Part shown: one piece after another, positions 36,259-46,342 of the stretch | Layout of the letters: each line of letters opens with the position of its first letter | Position numbering within the stretch: the first letter of the stretch is position 1 | Source: Promethearchaeota archaeon | GTDB taxonomy: Archaea; Asgardarchaeota; Lokiarchaeia; Sigyniarchaeales; SOKP01 | Reading direction: 5' to 3' | Length of the DNA stretch: 64,000 nt | NCBI GenBank assembly: GCA_019058295.1 | Contig: JAHPZI010000030.1 | Coordinates: 1 to 64,000 of the forward strand | The notes under the pieces: generated by a model | The model's database searches: none | Seen by the model: the letters and a program-made list of their open reading frames with translations, nothing else | Told to the model about the DNA's origin: nothing | Program-made: the position numbers and the translations under genes

Positions 36259-37719
36259 ATGTTAGCTAGAAAGTTTTTATTCATTTTAAATCTCATTAAT
36301 GCAGCAATTTTTGTCTTTATCTTAGTTATTTTTAGCTCTATCTTTAATTTTGAAAATGTAATAGAAAATCCTGATGGAGAATTTGTCTTTTTTGAAGTCA
36401 TATATTATTTAAAAAATACTCTTACTTATTCAATTTATTATTGTCTATATATCGTCGCAATCTCTATTGGTTTAGCGATAGCATTTCTATTTAGTTCTAG
36501 TCCAGATTTTAATGAGGAATTTATGTCTCAATTTATCAATGAATTTTTTAAAAATTATTTAAGTTTATGGTTTTCTTTTCCAGAAGGAAAAATTCCCGAG
36601 ATATGGGAAATTCCAGATTTAATTGTTGAAAATTTTTTAAAATTTCTTAATAATCTCTATTTATTTTCGTTTCTGATATGTTATATAATTGTGATTATAT
36701 TTTTTATTCGAGCAATATTCCAAAACAATCCGAAATATAGTCTTATTGCAATTGGTTTTTTAATATTAATGGTAGTAATACCTCTAATGGTGTTTGGTTT
36801 TAATAATATGTTGCGTGTATTCAATGTTAAATTCAAAGAATTAAAGAATTTAGTGAATCCTCTTTCAAGAAAATTTACAGAGTTGCCATTAAATAATTTC
36901 TTTGAATTTATATTTAGTCCAGTTGCCTTGCTTGCTATAATGTGCTATATTTATTTAGAAATTGCATTTCAAATTAATTATACAGATACAGTTACCAAAC
37001 CATCTTTAGAAAGAAGCGAAAGATTAGGAACACAATTACGGATCTTACGTAGAGAATCAATGCTCATAACTACTGATATAGATAAAATTAAGGAAGAAGC
37101 TAAAAAAAGAAGAGAAGAAATTGAAGCAGAACAAGAAAAAGTTGGCAAATTTCTCGGCAAAACAATTGAGAGATTTTCTTATGTAAAAGAAATGATTGAG
37201 AAGAGAAAATTAGAGCAGGAAGAGAAAAAACTCGTTAATGCAGCTTCAAAAACAAGAAGGCTTGGTAGATATTTAGAAAGGCTTCTTAAAGAAGATCCTG
37301 AAGCAGAAAATACTTTAACGGCAAAGACATCAACTCCAAAAGCCTTGAATTTAGTAACTTCCACAGTTATTAATTTCAGCTTTAGAATATTTCTTTTAAT
37401 TATTTTGAGTTTTATTATTATGCATCCTCGTTGGTTCTTTGTCCATGTCTTTAATCTGCCACCAGCAATTACTGAAAGTATGGCAATGTATTCTCCAGAG
37501 GCAATAATAATATTACTTGTACCAATTATGTTGCTCTTCCCGTTAATAGCTCAAGCTATTTCTTATGCCAAGCATAGAAATTTGATTATAAAATTAAAGC
37601 AAGAAGGTCAAATAAAGGAAATTCTTGCTTCGGTTGGCGATTATGTCAAAATTGAAGAGGAAATAGAGAAAAAAGAAGAAGTAATTGAATCGGGGGCAGT
37701 AGCAGCAGAAACAGCATAA
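36259..37719 (+). CDS. multi-pass membrane protein with cytosolic coiled coil
   Basis: A 486-residue protein with about five membrane helices in residues 1-250 (for example YLFSFLICYIIVIIFFIRAI and YSLIAIGFLILMVVIPLMVF). A long charged coiled coil spans about 255-350 (KIKEEAKKRREEIEAEQEKV), and two more helices follow at about 375-435, ending in an acidic tail. I know no family match. It begins 2 nt after the DUF58 gene and ends the cluster, so it is probably a structural or assembly component of the same envelope system. Confidence 0.75.
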   Translation: MLARKFLFILNLINAAIFVFILVIFSSIFNFENVIENPDGEFVFFEVIYYLKNTLTYSIYYCLYIVAISIGLAIAFLFSSSPDFNEEFMSQFINEFFKNYLSLWFSFPEGKIPEIWEIPDLIVENFLKFLNNLYLFSFLICYIIVIIFFIRAIFQNNPKYSLIAIGFLILMVVIPLMVFGFNNMLRVFNVKFKELKNLVNPLSRKFTELPLNNFFEFIFSPVALLAIMCYIYLEIAFQINYTDTVTKPSLERSERLGTQLRILRRESMLITTDIDKIKEEAKKRREEIEAEQEKVGKFLGKTIERFSYVKEMIEKRKLEQEEKKLVNAASKTRRLGRYLERLLKEDPEAENTLTAKTSTPKALNLVTSTVINFSFRIFLLIILSFIIMHPRWFFVHVFNLPPAITESMAMYSPEAIIILLVPIMLLFPLIAQAISYAKHRNLIIKLKQEGQIKEILASVGDYVKIEEEIEKKEEVIESGAVAAETA

Positions 37720-37722
37720 TTT

Positions 37723-38670
37723 TCATTCAATATTAATCAAAAGTTGAGCTAGTTCTTTCTTTTTATTCAAATTTGTCATTAGTGTATCAAAACAAAAAGT
37801 TTTAATCCCTAATTCTTCAATTTTAGGCTTTAATTTGCAATCTTTATTATCTATAACAAAATTCCCTAAAAAATCGTGGTAAAATTGTGCAACTCCAACG
37901 CAAGAAGCTTCTAAACCGATACTTCTCATAAATTTATCAGCTGGTCCTTTAACTGTTGTGCCTTTAATTATAGGTGATATCGCATATACTTTCTTTCTTT
38001 CTTTTATTAGTGATTTTTTAATTCCTTTTACTTGAAGGATAGTCCCAATAGAAACTATAGGATTAGAAGGACAAATTATTATTTTTTTCGCATTCTTTAT
38101 ATATTCTAATACCATATCAACAGGCTTTGCATTCTTAATACCTTTAAATTTTACATTGAGAATCTCTGGTTCGCAACATTCTTTTATGAAATATTCTTCA
38201 AAATGAATTTCTCCTTTAGGAGTATCGATATATGTTTCAACATTTTCATTACACATTGGAATAATATGGGCCTTGATGTTTAATTTCTCACAAATTTTTT
38301 TAGTAATTTCAGCTTTAGTATAACCTTGTTTAAATAAATCGGTGCGATAAATATGAGTGGCTAAATCTTTATCTCCAGCATTAAACCATCCTGTATCATA
38401 ATATTTTTTGAGAATACTCAAGCAGTTAAAAGATTCATCAATAAAACCCCAGCCCTTTTCCTTATCTACTAAATTTGCTAAAGTATAGGTAATTATATCT
38501 AAATCAGGACAGATTTTAAGACCAAATAATTCAATATCATCACCAGTATTTACAATTATTTTGAGTAATTCAGGTCTTACAACATTTGCTAAGCCCTCAA
38601 TAAATTTTGCGGCACCAACACCACCCGCTAATATTAAATAGAAATCATTGTTCATATTTTCCATATTCAC
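37723..38670 (-). CDS. cofD: 2-phospho-L-lactate transferase (CofD), F420 biosynthesis
   Basis: A 315-residue CofD/FbiA enzyme that transfers a phospholactyl-type group from its guanylylated donor to Fo, giving F420-0 or dehydro-F420-0. The start LILAGGVGAAKFIEGL and NTGDDIELFGLKICPDLDI form the nucleotide and Fo site; CPSNPIVSIGTIL and IKGPADKFM follow as expected. The listed start is GTG 38670; ATG 38664 is an alternative. It immediately follows the CofE fusion gene, and together they form a two-gene F420 operon. Confidence 0.94.
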   Translation of the reverse strand: MNMENMNNDFYLILAGGVGAAKFIEGLANVVRPELLKIIVNTGDDIELFGLKICPDLDIITYTLANLVDKEKGWGFIDESFNCLSILKKYYDTGWFNAGDKDLATHIYRTDLFKQGYTKAEITKKICEKLNIKAHIIPMCNENVETYIDTPKGEIHFEEYFIKECCEPEILNVKFKGIKNAKPVDMVLEYIKNAKKIIICPSNPIVSIGTILQVKGIKKSLIKERKKVYAISPIIKGTTVKGPADKFMRSIGLEASCVGVAQFYHDFLGNFVIDNKDCKLKPKIEELGIKTFCFDTLMTNLNKKKELAQLLINIE

Positions 38671-40071
38671 TCATTTTTTAAGTCTAAAAATTATATCTTC
38701 TAATTTTTTTCGTGCTGGTGCTTTTGGACTCTTAATGGGATATCCTACTGTAAAAAAAGCCATAGGAACAAAAGATTCTGGAAGGTTCAAAGTCTTTTTA
38801 ACAATTTCTTTTGTAAATAATGGGGCACAGTACCAGCATGCAGAAATGTCTCTTATGGCAAACGCGAGAAGCAAATATGTTGCAGAAGCACTAATACTTT
38901 GCACACCTAAAATAAATTCATTTTGAGTTCGCTCAGAATCGGGATACTTTTCTATTCCATCTTCATCTAAACATAAAAGAATTAAATATGGAGCCTGCAA
39001 GAAATTCTCTCTGGTTCGATTTATCTTATTTTGAATAAATTTTTCTGATTTACCATCCTTTTCCAAGTCATTTCTTAATATTTTATTCATATTATCAATT
39101 AGAATACTACGAGTATCATCCTTCTCTAATATGATATATCGCCATTGTTGGGCATTATGAGCACTTGGCGCCCATCTAGCAAGATTAATACACTCTTTTA
39201 TAATTTTTTTTTCTATTTCTTTAGAATCAAATTTAAATTTATAACTCCTTCTACTTGTTAAAATATTAGAAAATGCTGTTTTATCCCTAAATATATCTGA
39301 ATTTTTTTCTCTTAAAACGGGTGATATTGATGCTTCCTCATTTAAGTCAAAGGAATATCCTCGAATTATTATAACTGGGAGCCCTTCATTAGCCTCACCC
39401 ATTACTAATTGTGCTGCTGAGGCTAGATTATCACCTTGTCCTACGATTGTACTTTGCAACTCATGCTCAAATAAATCTTTTTCACCACGTCTATCAAGGA
39501 TTGCATTAATTCCAGAAACACCTAGAGCTACTCCTACTGCTCCCACTCTAAATGGCCTCCCAAATGAGTCTGAAATAATAATTGCCACGTCTTTATTAGT
39601 TAATTTCTTAAGAGTATATCTAATTCTCTCAGCTTCTTTATCAGCATTCTCGGGTAATAATGCTACATTGCTTTCACCCTCGATATTAGATTTGTCAATT
39701 CCTGCATTAGCACATACGAAGCCATGCTTTGTTTCCACGATTATAACATGTTCTACTTTAAGAATTTCTTTTGATTCGTCCAAAATTAATTGAATTAATT
39801 CAGGTTCTTTTATTGGTATTCCTTTATTTTTTGCTTTCTTTAAATGTTGCTCATATATTTCGAGAGCTTTATTGCTAGGAGCTATTTTCTTAAGATCAAC
39901 AATTCTTCCAAGACTTTTTGAAATTATTGTTTGAGCAATAACTAAAATATCTCCATCCTCTAAAGATAAATTATTGTCTTTAATTGATTCAAGAATAATT
40001 CTTCCAATATTATCTCCTGGTTTAATGAATGGAATCCCTTGTATTCCAATTATATTTATCATATCTTCCAA
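38671..40071 (-). CDS. cofE: F420:gamma-glutamyl ligase (CofE) fused to a nitroreductase-type FMN domain (FbiB-like)
   Basis: The N-terminal half (residues 1-245) is CofE, which adds glutamates to F420-0: GDILVIAQTIISKSLGRIV, DSFGRPFRVGAVGVALG and DLFEHELQSTIVGQGDNLA are the metal and GTP-site motifs. The C-terminal half (from about 265) is a nitroreductase-fold flavin domain, with SRRSYKFKF, ARWAPSAHNAQQWRYIILE and a hydrophobic dimer segment. This architecture equals mycobacterial FbiB, whose C-terminal domain reduces dehydro-F420-0. Most archaeal CofE proteins lack it. The fusion suggests that this organism may make F420 through a dehydro intermediate, which is inference. Confidence 0.93.
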   Translation of the reverse strand: MEDMINIIGIQGIPFIKPGDNIGRIILESIKDNNLSLEDGDILVIAQTIISKSLGRIVDLKKIAPSNKALEIYEQHLKKAKNKGIPIKEPELIQLILDESKEILKVEHVIIVETKHGFVCANAGIDKSNIEGESNVALLPENADKEAERIRYTLKKLTNKDVAIIISDSFGRPFRVGAVGVALGVSGINAILDRRGEKDLFEHELQSTIVGQGDNLASAAQLVMGEANEGLPVIIIRGYSFDLNEEASISPVLREKNSDIFRDKTAFSNILTSRRSYKFKFDSKEIEKKIIKECINLARWAPSAHNAQQWRYIILEKDDTRSILIDNMNKILRNDLEKDGKSEKFIQNKINRTRENFLQAPYLILLCLDEDGIEKYPDSERTQNEFILGVQSISASATYLLLAFAIRDISACWYCAPLFTKEIVKKTLNLPESFVPMAFFTVGYPIKSPKAPARKKLEDIIFRLKK

Positions 40072-40241
40072 TCCTTATTTGATTGTTTCTCTACAATCAA
40101 TTTTTTGGCTAATTTCCAATATCTTTATCATTTTATTTATCTTTTTAATGTAGTTAAAGCAAAAAAATTTATTGAACCAATTATTGAATAATTAAATATT
40201 GTATATATTCTGTAATATTGAAATTCATAGGTTAGTTAATA

Positions 40242-43016
40242 ATGGTTGAATACGATCCACAGAAAATAGAAAGAAAATGGCAAGATAAATGGCAAAAGGA
40301 TAAAATATTTGAAGTTAGAGAGTCAAAGAAGGAAAAGTATTATGTTTTGGAAATGTATCCTTATCCAAGTTCTGCACTTCATATGGGCCACCTACGTAAT
40401 TACTCTATTGGCGATACATTTGCAAGGTATAAGCGGATGCGAGGATATAATGTCCTTTATCCTATGGGTTATGATTCCTTTGGATTACCTGCTGAAAATG
40501 CAGCAATAGATCATGGTGCTAATCCAGAAGAGTGGACGGATTCAAACATAGAAGCTATTAAAGAACAACAAAAAAGAATTGGGCTATCCTATGATTGGAC
40601 GAGGTTAATATATAGTCATGATACAGATTATTATAAATGGGATCAATGGCTTTTCTTAAAATTTTTAGAGAAAGGTCTTGCTTATAGAGAAGATTCCTAT
40701 GTTAATTGGTGTTCTGGTTGTAATACGGTATTAGCTAATGAACAAGTACAAGGAGGTAAATGTTGGCGCTGTAATTCTGAAGCAGAACAAAGATTTTTAA
40801 CTCAGTGGTTTTTGAAAATAAGAGATTATGCTGAAGAATTGCTAGACTTTACCGATCTTAATTGGGGAGAAAATGTGAAAACGATGCAGCGTAATTGGAT
40901 AGGGAGATCTGAAGGAGCAATTATTAAATTCCCGATCTTAGGTGAAGATAGAAGTATTGATATTTTTACTACAAGACCAGATACTCTATATGGGGTTACT
41001 TTCATGGTTTTTGCTCCCGAACATCCCTGGGTAGGTGAATGGGTAAAAGGGACTGAATACGAAAGTGAATTTGAGAAATTATATAATGAGGTTATGAAAC
41101 AGGATAGATTTGTAAGAACTGATGTTGAAATTGAAAAAAAGGGTATTTTTATCGGGAAATATTGTATAAATCCCATTACAAAGGAAGAAATTCCTGTTTA
41201 CATTGGTAATTTTGTTATATATGAGTATGGTGCAGGTGCCGTTATGGCAGTACCCGCCCATGACCAACGCGATTTTGAGTTTGCCAAAAAATATGACATT
41301 CCCATAAGAATTGTAATTCAACCATTTGATTACGAAATTAAATTAGATAAAATGGTAAGATCATATGAAAGCGACGGACTTCTTATCAATTCTGAAGAAT
41401 TTAATGGAATGGAAAACAGAACTGCTATTAATTCAATTACGGAAAAATTAGATAAAATGGGAATGGGATATGCAACAATTAATTATAAATTAAGAGATTG
41501 GTTAATTTCTCGACAACGTTATTGGGGGTGTCCTATTCCGATTATTTATTGCGATGATTGTGGAATCGTACCAGTCCCATACCAAGATTTACCCGTTGAA
41601 TTACCTAAAGATGTAGAATTCACAGGAAAGGGTAATCCCTTGGAAACTAGTGAAAGTTATATTAATACTACCTGTCCAAAATGCAATAAACCAGCTAAGC
41701 GAGAAACAGACACGATGGATACTTTTGTTGATAGTTCTTGGTATTTTTTTAAGTTCTGTGATCCACATACAGAAGTTTGGCCTTATAGAAAGGATATAGT
41801 TAATTATTGGATGAATGTCGACCAATATATAGGAGGAATTGAACATGCGGTAATGCATCTGCTTTATGCTAGGTTCTTTACTAAAGTAACTCGTGATCTT
41901 GGACTACATAAGTTTGACGAACCATTCCAAGCTCTTTTGACTCAAGGAATGATTAACAAAACTCATCCTTATTGTCCCCAATGTGATTCATTTGCTGTGG
42001 CAGCAGAAAAAAATAATAAAAAATGCAAAAGATGTGGTACCGAATATATCTTGAAAAGTGTTAAAATGAGTAAATCTCTTGGAAATACTGTTGATCCTAT
42101 TGGAATTATGAATGATTATGGAGCTGATTCTGCACGATTTTTTATATTGTTTGGAGCAAGTCCACAATCGGGCTTAGAATGGTCAGATGAAGGTGTTGGT
42201 TTTGCTTCTAAATTTATTAGAAATGCATTTTCACTCTTATCCGAACCTCCTGAGAACATTAGAAAAGAAAAAACTATTCGGGATACGCTTATCACTTATG
42301 TCTTGAATAAAACAATAAAAGAGGTTACGGAAAGTCTTGACAAGATAGCAATTAGAAATGCAGTCAATAGTATAATACAATTTACGTCAGAATTTACTAA
42401 ATATAAGTTAGAAAGTGTTAATAAAGAAATTTATGAAATGTGTGAAGAGAATTTAGCTTTATTACTTCATCCTATTGTTCCCCATGTTACTGAAGAAATT
42501 TGGGAATTGAAAGATAAAAAAGGGTATATTAGCTTAGCCTCTTGGCCGTCCTACGATGAAAAATTGCTTACCCCTGACTCCGATTTTAAATGGAAGCTTA
42601 TGAATAATATAATGGACGACATTAATAGCATTAAATTAGCAATGAAAAAAGAAATTTTAGAAGATATTTCAATCATTATAGCTGAGGATTGGAAATATAG
42701 ATTCTATTCTCTCTTAATGTCTTCAATAGAAAAAACAAAAAATCAAGGTGAAATCATGAAAATTATAATGAAAGAGAAGGAGTTAAAGATACATAGTAAA
42801 TATATTGGCCAAACCGTAGGAAAAATCTTAAAAAATATAGGAAAATACACTAAATTTACAATAACTCCTAATGAGGAATATCAATTCTTCAGCGATATAA
42901 AGCCAATTATCGAGAAAAAATATGGATGCCCAGTCAATATATATTTTGAAGGAGATTCAAAAGAAGGTAAAGCTATTCAAGCTCTGCCAGGAAGACCCGC
43001 TTTAATTATTTCATGA
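40242..43016 (+). CDS. leuS: leucyl-tRNA synthetase, bacterial type
   Basis: A 924-residue class I synthetase charging tRNA-Leu. The HIGH motif is [17 protein letters not shown] is [13 protein letters not shown], and the editing domain contains [12 protein letters not shown] and a [17 protein letters not shown] segment. [13 protein letters not shown]...CWRC is the bacterial ZN1 zinc insert. The start [19 protein letters not shown] and the [10 protein letters not shown] segment are bacterial and organellar LeuRS features; archaeal and eukaryotic LeuRS differ clearly. A second zinc element (CPQC, CKRC) precedes KMSKS. Bacterial ancestry by horizontal transfer is likely; base composition matches its neighbours, so transfer is not recent. 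Confidence 0.95.
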   Translation: MVEYDPQKIERKWQDKWQKDKIFEVRESKKEKYYVLEMYPYPSSALHMGHLRNYSIGDTFARYKRMRGYNVLYPMGYDSFGLPAENAAIDHGANPEEWTDSNIEAIKEQQKRIGLSYDWTRLIYSHDTDYYKWDQWLFLKFLEKGLAYREDSYVNWCSGCNTVLANEQVQGGKCWRCNSEAEQRFLTQWFLKIRDYAEELLDFTDLNWGENVKTMQRNWIGRSEGAIIKFPILGEDRSIDIFTTRPDTLYGVTFMVFAPEHPWVGEWVKGTEYESEFEKLYNEVMKQDRFVRTDVEIEKKGIFIGKYCINPITKEEIPVYIGNFVIYEYGAGAVMAVPAHDQRDFEFAKKYDIPIRIVIQPFDYEIKLDKMVRSYESDGLLINSEEFNGMENRTAINSITEKLDKMGMGYATINYKLRDWLISRQRYWGCPIPIIYCDDCGIVPVPYQDLPVELPKDVEFTGKGNPLETSESYINTTCPKCNKPAKRETDTMDTFVDSSWYFFKFCDPHTEVWPYRKDIVNYWMNVDQYIGGIEHAVMHLLYARFFTKVTRDLGLHKFDEPFQALLTQGMINKTHPYCPQCDSFAVAAEKNNKKCKRCGTEYILKSVKMSKSLGNTVDPIGIMNDYGADSARFFILFGASPQSGLEWSDEGVGFASKFIRNAFSLLSEPPENIRKEKTIRDTLITYVLNKTIKEVTESLDKIAIRNAVNSIIQFTSEFTKYKLESVNKEIYEMCEENLALLLHPIVPHVTEEIWELKDKKGYISLASWPSYDEKLLTPDSDFKWKLMNNIMDDINSIKLAMKKEILEDISIIIAEDWKYRFYSLLMSSIEKTKNQGEIMKIIMKEKELKIHSKYIGQTVGKILKNIGKYTKFTITPNEEYQFFSDIKPIIEKKYGCPVNIYFEGDSKEGKAIQALPGRPALIIS

Positions 43017-43130
43017 AATTCTTTTCTGAACCCTAAAAAATAAATTTTTGGTTTGTTATATTTTAAATAATAATCTAATTAGAGACTTAGTTTTACTTTC
43101 CAAAAATCAATTAAGTCAATTCATTTAATT

Positions 43131-43730
43131 ATGCATAATTTAAACCTATTAGATCAAATATATTTTTTTAATATTGGAAAATATCAGGCAAATGACACTT
43201 ATTTTGAGTGGACTAATGCATCTCATAATAAATCCAGCATACTTGATGTGAGAATGACTAGAAATCCTCCAGTTAATAATATTTTTTATTGTATTCTAAA
43301 ATTAGATTTAAAAATTGTCTATTACTTAAAAGATAAGGTTGTGTTCTCAATAGGGTCAAATCCAGAAGTTCAATCTCAGTTATTAGAGGCGATCTTAGAA
43401 TATTTAATAGAAAAATTTTTCTTTATGTTTGATGAATCTTTACTCGAAACTTGTTATGGAGATGTTAGCAGTATTTTTAATAGTTTTACCTCTGCAGTAG
43501 AAAGCACCTTTAAAGATTACAATAATCTCAATATAATTAGAACACAATTAGTAAACTGTAAAGCTTGTAATAAAACTATCCCTGTAATAATAAAAAAGTC
43601 ATTAATTGAAAATTCTAAAAAATCTACGATACCATTAGTTTATACCCATTCAGGTCATGCAATATTAATTTATTTCGATAAGCAATGTAAAATCAGGGGT
43701 AGTGAACCGGTAGACGTCTCATTAGGTTAA
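43131..43730 (+). CDS. hypothetical longin/roadblock-like protein
   Basis: A 199-residue protein of alternating beta and alpha segments in residues 1-125 (FYCILKLDLKIVYYLKDKVV and a helical pair), suggesting a longin- or roadblock-type fold. A C-terminal module has a CKAC knuckle, PLVYTHSGHAILIYFD and KIRGSEPVDVS. Similar C-terminal modules occur in Asgard proteins linked with small GTPase-type regulation, by memory only. There is no membrane helix. It and the next gene run in the same direction about 160 nt apart. Confidence 0.55.
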   Translation: MHNLNLLDQIYFFNIGKYQANDTYFEWTNASHNKSSILDVRMTRNPPVNNIFYCILKLDLKIVYYLKDKVVFSIGSNPEVQSQLLEAILEYLIEKFFFMFDESLLETCYGDVSSIFNSFTSAVESTFKDYNNLNIIRTQLVNCKACNKTIPVIIKKSLIENSKKSTIPLVYTHSGHAILIYFDKQCKIRGSEPVDVSLG

Positions 43731-43892
43731 AAAATTTGTTTAATTTAGAGAAAAATAAAAGAAATTCTATTTTTAAAATATCTTTGAATTTTTTAGTTAT
43801 TAGCACAAATTAATTTCAATTCGTTTAAATTTATATATTTAAATTTTATATATAATTAAAACAGATTTATTCAATTCAAGTAATTATTATTT

Positions 43893-44753
43893 ATGACAAT
43901 TTACAACATATCAATAATAACAAGCTCCGGTTTTCCTTACTATCAAAAGGATATCAGAGATTTACCCGAAGGAATTATGTTATATCAGAGATTTTTTGAT
44001 TTCACTGAAGTTAAAAATACTCCTTACAATCCAAACGGTGCTGTTTTTGAGTTAAATGCTGGGCTTGTCTCTGCGTTATTTGGATTTGCTAAAAATTTAA
44101 ATAAAGAAATCAGAACCCTTGAGTTTAAATCCGTAAAAAGAGAAAATGATGAGGAATTATTAGAAGGGAAAAAAAAATATAAAGGAAATGTTTTAATTAC
44201 TGCTCAAACTGAAACTTACTTGCTACATAAATCTGTTAGAGCAAAAATCGACCTTATATATGACTCAATTATCTCTCATAAAATTCCCCTCCAATCTGCT
44301 GAAACAATCAATGAAAATGAAGAGAAAAAAATTACTGATATTTTAACTGATGCTAGCGCAAGAAATCGTGTTAATAATCATCAAAAAGAAATACAAAACC
44401 TATCAAAAAAGTTTTTAACAGAAACTGGAAAATATGGATTATTTAATATTATAATTACCTCGTTTGATCTAAGTCCTATTGCTGTTTTTGGGGATAAATA
44501 CACTTTCAAAGAAATAGAAATAATTTTAAGAAACATGGGGGATATACCAAATATAAGACCCATGGAATGGGAGCATCGCCAGAGCTTCTATAAGGATAAT
44601 CAACTATGGGTCTATCTTATTAATTCAGCTATAGGAGTTACGGTCGATGGATTGTTCGAACCCTATTTTTACCTTCTATTTACTGATTTTGAATCTTATC
44701 TAGGGGAGTTCCCTGCAAAACTCACAAATAACTTTAATTATATACTTGGTTAA
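43893..44753 (+). CDS. hypothetical longin-like protein
   Basis: A 286-residue soluble protein starting MTIYNISIITSSGFPYY. It begins with a beta strand, a short loop and another strand, as in longin and V4R-like sensor folds. The central part has a basic, Lys/Glu-rich helical insertion (about residues 80-165). The C-terminal third has FNIIITSFDLSPIAVFGDKY and a final alpha-beta segment. No catalytic motif is visible. Longin-type proteins are abundant in Asgard archaea and often act with small GTPases; this assignment is tentative. Confidence 0.5.
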   Translation: MTIYNISIITSSGFPYYQKDIRDLPEGIMLYQRFFDFTEVKNTPYNPNGAVFELNAGLVSALFGFAKNLNKEIRTLEFKSVKRENDEELLEGKKKYKGNVLITAQTETYLLHKSVRAKIDLIYDSIISHKIPLQSAETINENEEKKITDILTDASARNRVNNHQKEIQNLSKKFLTETGKYGLFNIIITSFDLSPIAVFGDKYTFKEIEIILRNMGDIPNIRPMEWEHRQSFYKDNQLWVYLINSAIGVTVDGLFEPYFYLLFTDFESYLGEFPAKLTNNFNYILG

Positions 44754-44768
44754 AAAATTGTCAATTTG

Positions 44769-45539
44769 TTATAATCTAGTTTTATCAGCAGCTTTTATTA
44801 TATCGAATAATGAATCTACTTGGAGCGAAGCTCCGCCTACTAATCCTCCATCAATATCTCCTTGTTTAAATAGTTCTTCGGCGTTATTAGGCTTAATTGA
44901 TCCTCCATATTGAATTCTAACATAATCAGATGTTTCTTTATCGTATTTTTGAGTTAAAAGTTCACGAATAAAAGCGTGAATTTCTTCAGCTTGCTCAGGA
45001 GTCGCAGTTTTTCCTGTACCTATTGCCCAAATTGGCTCGTAAGCTATTACTGTTCTTATCATTTCTTCTTTTGTAATATCTTTAAATGTTCTATCCATCT
45101 GATTTTGGATTATTTCTTTCGTTTTTCCACTTTCTCTTTCTTCTAATTGCTCTCCTATGCACACTATCGGACTTAAAACCATTGATAATGCTTTTTTAAG
45201 CTTTTTATTAATAAGAGCGTCTGTTTCTTTGAAAATATTTCTTCTTTCGCTGTGTCCGAGGATTACATATTCACATCCTATAGCTTTCAAAAAATTTGGA
45301 GAAATCTCTCCTGTAAAAGCGCCTTTCTCTTCAAAATACATATTTTGAGCTCCTAATTTAATATTCGTACTTTCTAAAATCTCTTTTACAGCATATAGGG
45401 CAGTAAAAGGTGGAGAGATTACAATGTCAACGGATTGGATATCTTTAACGAGTGGTATCAATTGTTTTAACATTTCTGACGCTTCAGCTGGAGATCCCCT
45501 ATTCATTTTCCAATTGCCACCTATAATCGGCTTTCTCAA
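44769..45539 (-). CDS. tpiA: triosephosphate isomerase, bacterial/eukaryotic type
   Basis: A 256-residue TIM-barrel enzyme interconverting dihydroxyacetone phosphate and glyceraldehyde-3-phosphate. GGNWKMN holds the active Lys, LGHSERR the His, AYEPIWAIGTGKTATPEQ the catalytic Glu and the mobile loop, and IQYGGSIKPNNA with DGGLVGGASL the phosphate site. Length and motifs follow the roughly 250-residue bacterial/eukaryotic form rather than the shorter archaeal one (about 225). It is a single gene, convergent with the upstream longin-like gene. Confidence 0.95.
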   Translation of the reverse strand: MRKPIIGGNWKMNRGSPAEASEMLKQLIPLVKDIQSVDIVISPPFTALYAVKEILESTNIKLGAQNMYFEEKGAFTGEISPNFLKAIGCEYVILGHSERRNIFKETDALINKKLKKALSMVLSPIVCIGEQLEERESGKTKEIIQNQMDRTFKDITKEEMIRTVIAYEPIWAIGTGKTATPEQAEEIHAFIRELLTQKYDKETSDYVRIQYGGSIKPNNAEELFKQGDIDGGLVGGASLQVDSLFDIIKAADKTRL

Positions 45540-45672
45540 GAATAATTACCTCAAATAAGAAAATTTTACTTAAAAATTGAAATAATTTGTTATATTCAAT
45601 TAAGTTTTAAACTCTATAAAATTCTAATGAAAATTTATTTATAAATAGTCTTTAAGAAAAAGCGAAAAAAAT

Positions 45673-46173
45673 TTATGATTTCGGAAGCTTCTCTGCTAAT
45701 TTTGTTGCTGTTAATAACTTTTTTACTTCATCCATATCAGGAGGCATAACTGCGGGTAATCCTAATTGTTCACGTCTTCTTTCGATCGCAGGTTGGCTTG
45801 GTATGGCTTTACCATGCTCTAATACGGTTGAAGCTTGGCCTGTGTAATGCTCAGGAGCCTCGCCTCTCTCTACACTTATATTTTTTAAAATCGTGAATAT
45901 TTCTGTAAGCTCAACTTTTTGGGGACAAACTTCGTCGCACGTATCACAAATTGTACAACCCCAAATATTAAAAGCGTTTTCCTTTCCAAATATTTTTTCT
46001 TTTAATCCCAACAGGGCATCTAAAATTAGTCTTCTTGGATTATATCGCCCTTCTGTAACTAAAGCCACAGGACAGGCGCCGCTACAAGTTGCGCATTGAT
46101 AGCAATAAGCAAGTGTACTGCCAATATCATTGCCAAGAATTTGGTTTCGAAATTCAAAATCTAAAGTAGCCAT
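45673..46173 (-). CDS. hdrC: heterodisulfide reductase subunit C-like iron-sulfur protein
   Basis: A 166-residue ferredoxin-like protein with two [4Fe-4S] motifs: CYQCATCSGACP and CTICDTCDEVCP, each CxxCxxCxxxC. This spacing and the tail match HdrC, the electron-transfer subunit of heterodisulfide reductase-type complexes. No HdrA or HdrB gene is nearby, so the partner complex must be encoded elsewhere. It precedes the thioredoxin gene divergently, which may reflect shared thiol chemistry but may be chance. Confidence 0.88.
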   Translation of the reverse strand: MATLDFEFRNQILGNDIGSTLAYCYQCATCSGACPVALVTEGRYNPRRLILDALLGLKEKIFGKENAFNIWGCTICDTCDEVCPQKVELTEIFTILKNISVERGEAPEHYTGQASTVLEHGKAIPSQPAIERRREQLGLPAVMPPDMDEVKKLLTATKLAEKLPKS

Positions 46174-46342
46174 TTTAATAATATTAATAATTTTTATTAA
46201 TTAATGTAATGAATTATTTTTGAATTTTAAAATTATTTCTTTTCAATTTTTAATATCCTTATTTTAAATAAATAAAAAGAATAAAAGTGAAAAAACACTT
46301 AATTGAATTATAAATCGTTTAACAATTTTAAGTGAATATTAA

